A program made the translations under genes and the position numbers. The notes below the pieces were generated by a model that did no database searches, was not told the DNA's origin, and was given only the letters and a program-made list of their open reading frames with translations. From contig JACKEH010000052.1 of the NCBI GenBank assembly GCA_020633125.1, positions 1-31,741 on the forward strand: DNA of 31,741 nucleotides. Reading direction: 5' to 3'. The stretch comes from Sandaracinus sp. Lineage in GTDB: Bacteria > Myxococcota_A > Polyangia > Polyangiales > Houyiibacteriaceae. Shown in pieces: positions 31,372 to 31,741 of the stretch (positions are counted from its first letter, which is position 1; each line of letters opens with the position of its first letter).

Positions 31372-31740
31372 TCAGAAGCTCTGCGCGAAGGCCATCTCGC
31401 GCAACGCCACCGGCACCTCGGGGCCGGCTTCGGCGCGTTCGGTGAGCGAGGCCGCGCTCAGCGTGTGCCAGAAGAGCGTGCGTCGCGCGTCGGCGCCACG
31501 CGCGTGGGCGAGAAACGAAGAAAACGCTCGCGCGGTGTAGGTCGGATCGAGCACGAGCCCGAAGTCCGACGCGACCGCGCTCGCTTCGACCGCGTCTTCG
31601 TTCGCGGTCCCGTAGCCGTCGCCGAAACGCGACGAGTCGATCTCGATCTGCGCGAGCGCCGCGTGGCCGACCGCGGGGAACGCAGGCTCGACGTCGCGAA
31701 GCTTCTTCATGGTGCTCGCCACCAACGCGGCGACCGTCGC
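31372..31740 (-). CDS. PLP-dependent enzyme, D-cysteine desulfhydrase/ACC deaminase-like (5' partial)
   Basis: Only the last 123 codons are inside the window; the frame is open to the right edge. The segment TANEDAVEASAVASDFGLVLDPTYTARAF, then RRTLFWHTLSAA, matches the C-terminal part of the D-cysteine desulfhydrase/1-aminocyclopropane-1-carboxylate deaminase branch of the tryptophan synthase beta-like PLP family. The PLP lysine and most of the active site lie outside, so the exact reaction cannot be named. An internal TTG (31725) could be read as a start but cuts the domain. Confidence 0.8.
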   Translation of the reverse strand, partial: ATVAALVASTMKKLRDVEPAFPAVGHAALAQIEIDSSRFGDGYGTANEDAVEASAVASDFGLVLDPTYTARAFSSFLAHARGADARRTLFWHTLSAASLTERAEAGPEVPVALREMAFAQSF

Positions 31741-31741
31741 G

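Overview
The window is very GC-rich DNA in which nearly every frame stays open. It most likely comes from the phylum Myxococcota, perhaps near the Polyangiales/Sandaracinaceae. Support comes from two secreted Cys-rich proteins with MYXO-CTERM-type tails, several lipoproteins with clear lipoboxes, MopE-like and DUF4215-like Cys repeats, a membrane Ser/Thr kinase with an HRDVTPSN loop and a PEGA-like end, and frequent GTG starts. The placement is an inference; there is no rRNA, tRNA or phage marker here.

Layout. 1-2672: 5'-partial DUF3857/transglutaminase-like protein ending in a strong hairpin. 2830-4068 (-): EGF/DUF4215 surface protein. 4161-5012: SDR-fold protein. 5195-5865: small unknown gene facing an inverted fragment of itself. 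5907-8071: a coupled pair, an EF-hand plus caspase-fold-like protein followed by an exported protein. 8154-11377 (-): MopE-like lipoprotein, NIDO-like MYXO-CTERM protein and a small hypothetical. 11540-12577: zinc-ribbon membrane protein and a tiny lipoprotein. 12729-14518 (-): aldo/keto reductase overlapping a thioredoxin-fold protein. 14725-17657: kinase and a stand-alone FEN-type nuclease. 18054-19358 (-): PlsC-type acyltransferase and a membrane protein. 19517-23261: lipoprotein, unknown protein, beta-propeller-like lipoprotein. 23623-25643: SEC59/phytol-kinase-like membrane protein and a dihaem cytochrome lipoprotein. 25681-26547 (-): RpoC-clamp-like protein. 26817-28403 (-): hybrid histidine kinase. 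28692-30061: C2-like/PDZ lipoprotein and an exported beta-rich protein. 30691-31368: DUF2202 lipoprotein. 31372-31740 (-): partial PLP enzyme.

The region reads as ordinary chromosomal housekeeping, envelope and signalling genes in short transcription units (overlaps or short gaps at 7358, 13436-13439, 24558-24564, 29444-29456). There is no prophage, transposon or CRISPR array.

Two things stand out. First, several proteins keep a known fold but lose its chemistry or parts: a free-standing RNA polymerase beta' clamp-like protein lacking the zinc ribbon and catalytic domain, a zinc-ribbon thioredoxin with SGPW in place of CGPC, an SDR lacking all four catalytic residues, and a transglutaminase-like domain lacking its Cys. 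Second, intergenic space is filled with short repeats: 15-bp and about 35-bp arrays starting at stop codons, an array of about 47-bp units with small hairpins that recurs 12 kb away, an 8-bp array with a 31-bp direct repeat, and a hairpin element seen three times.
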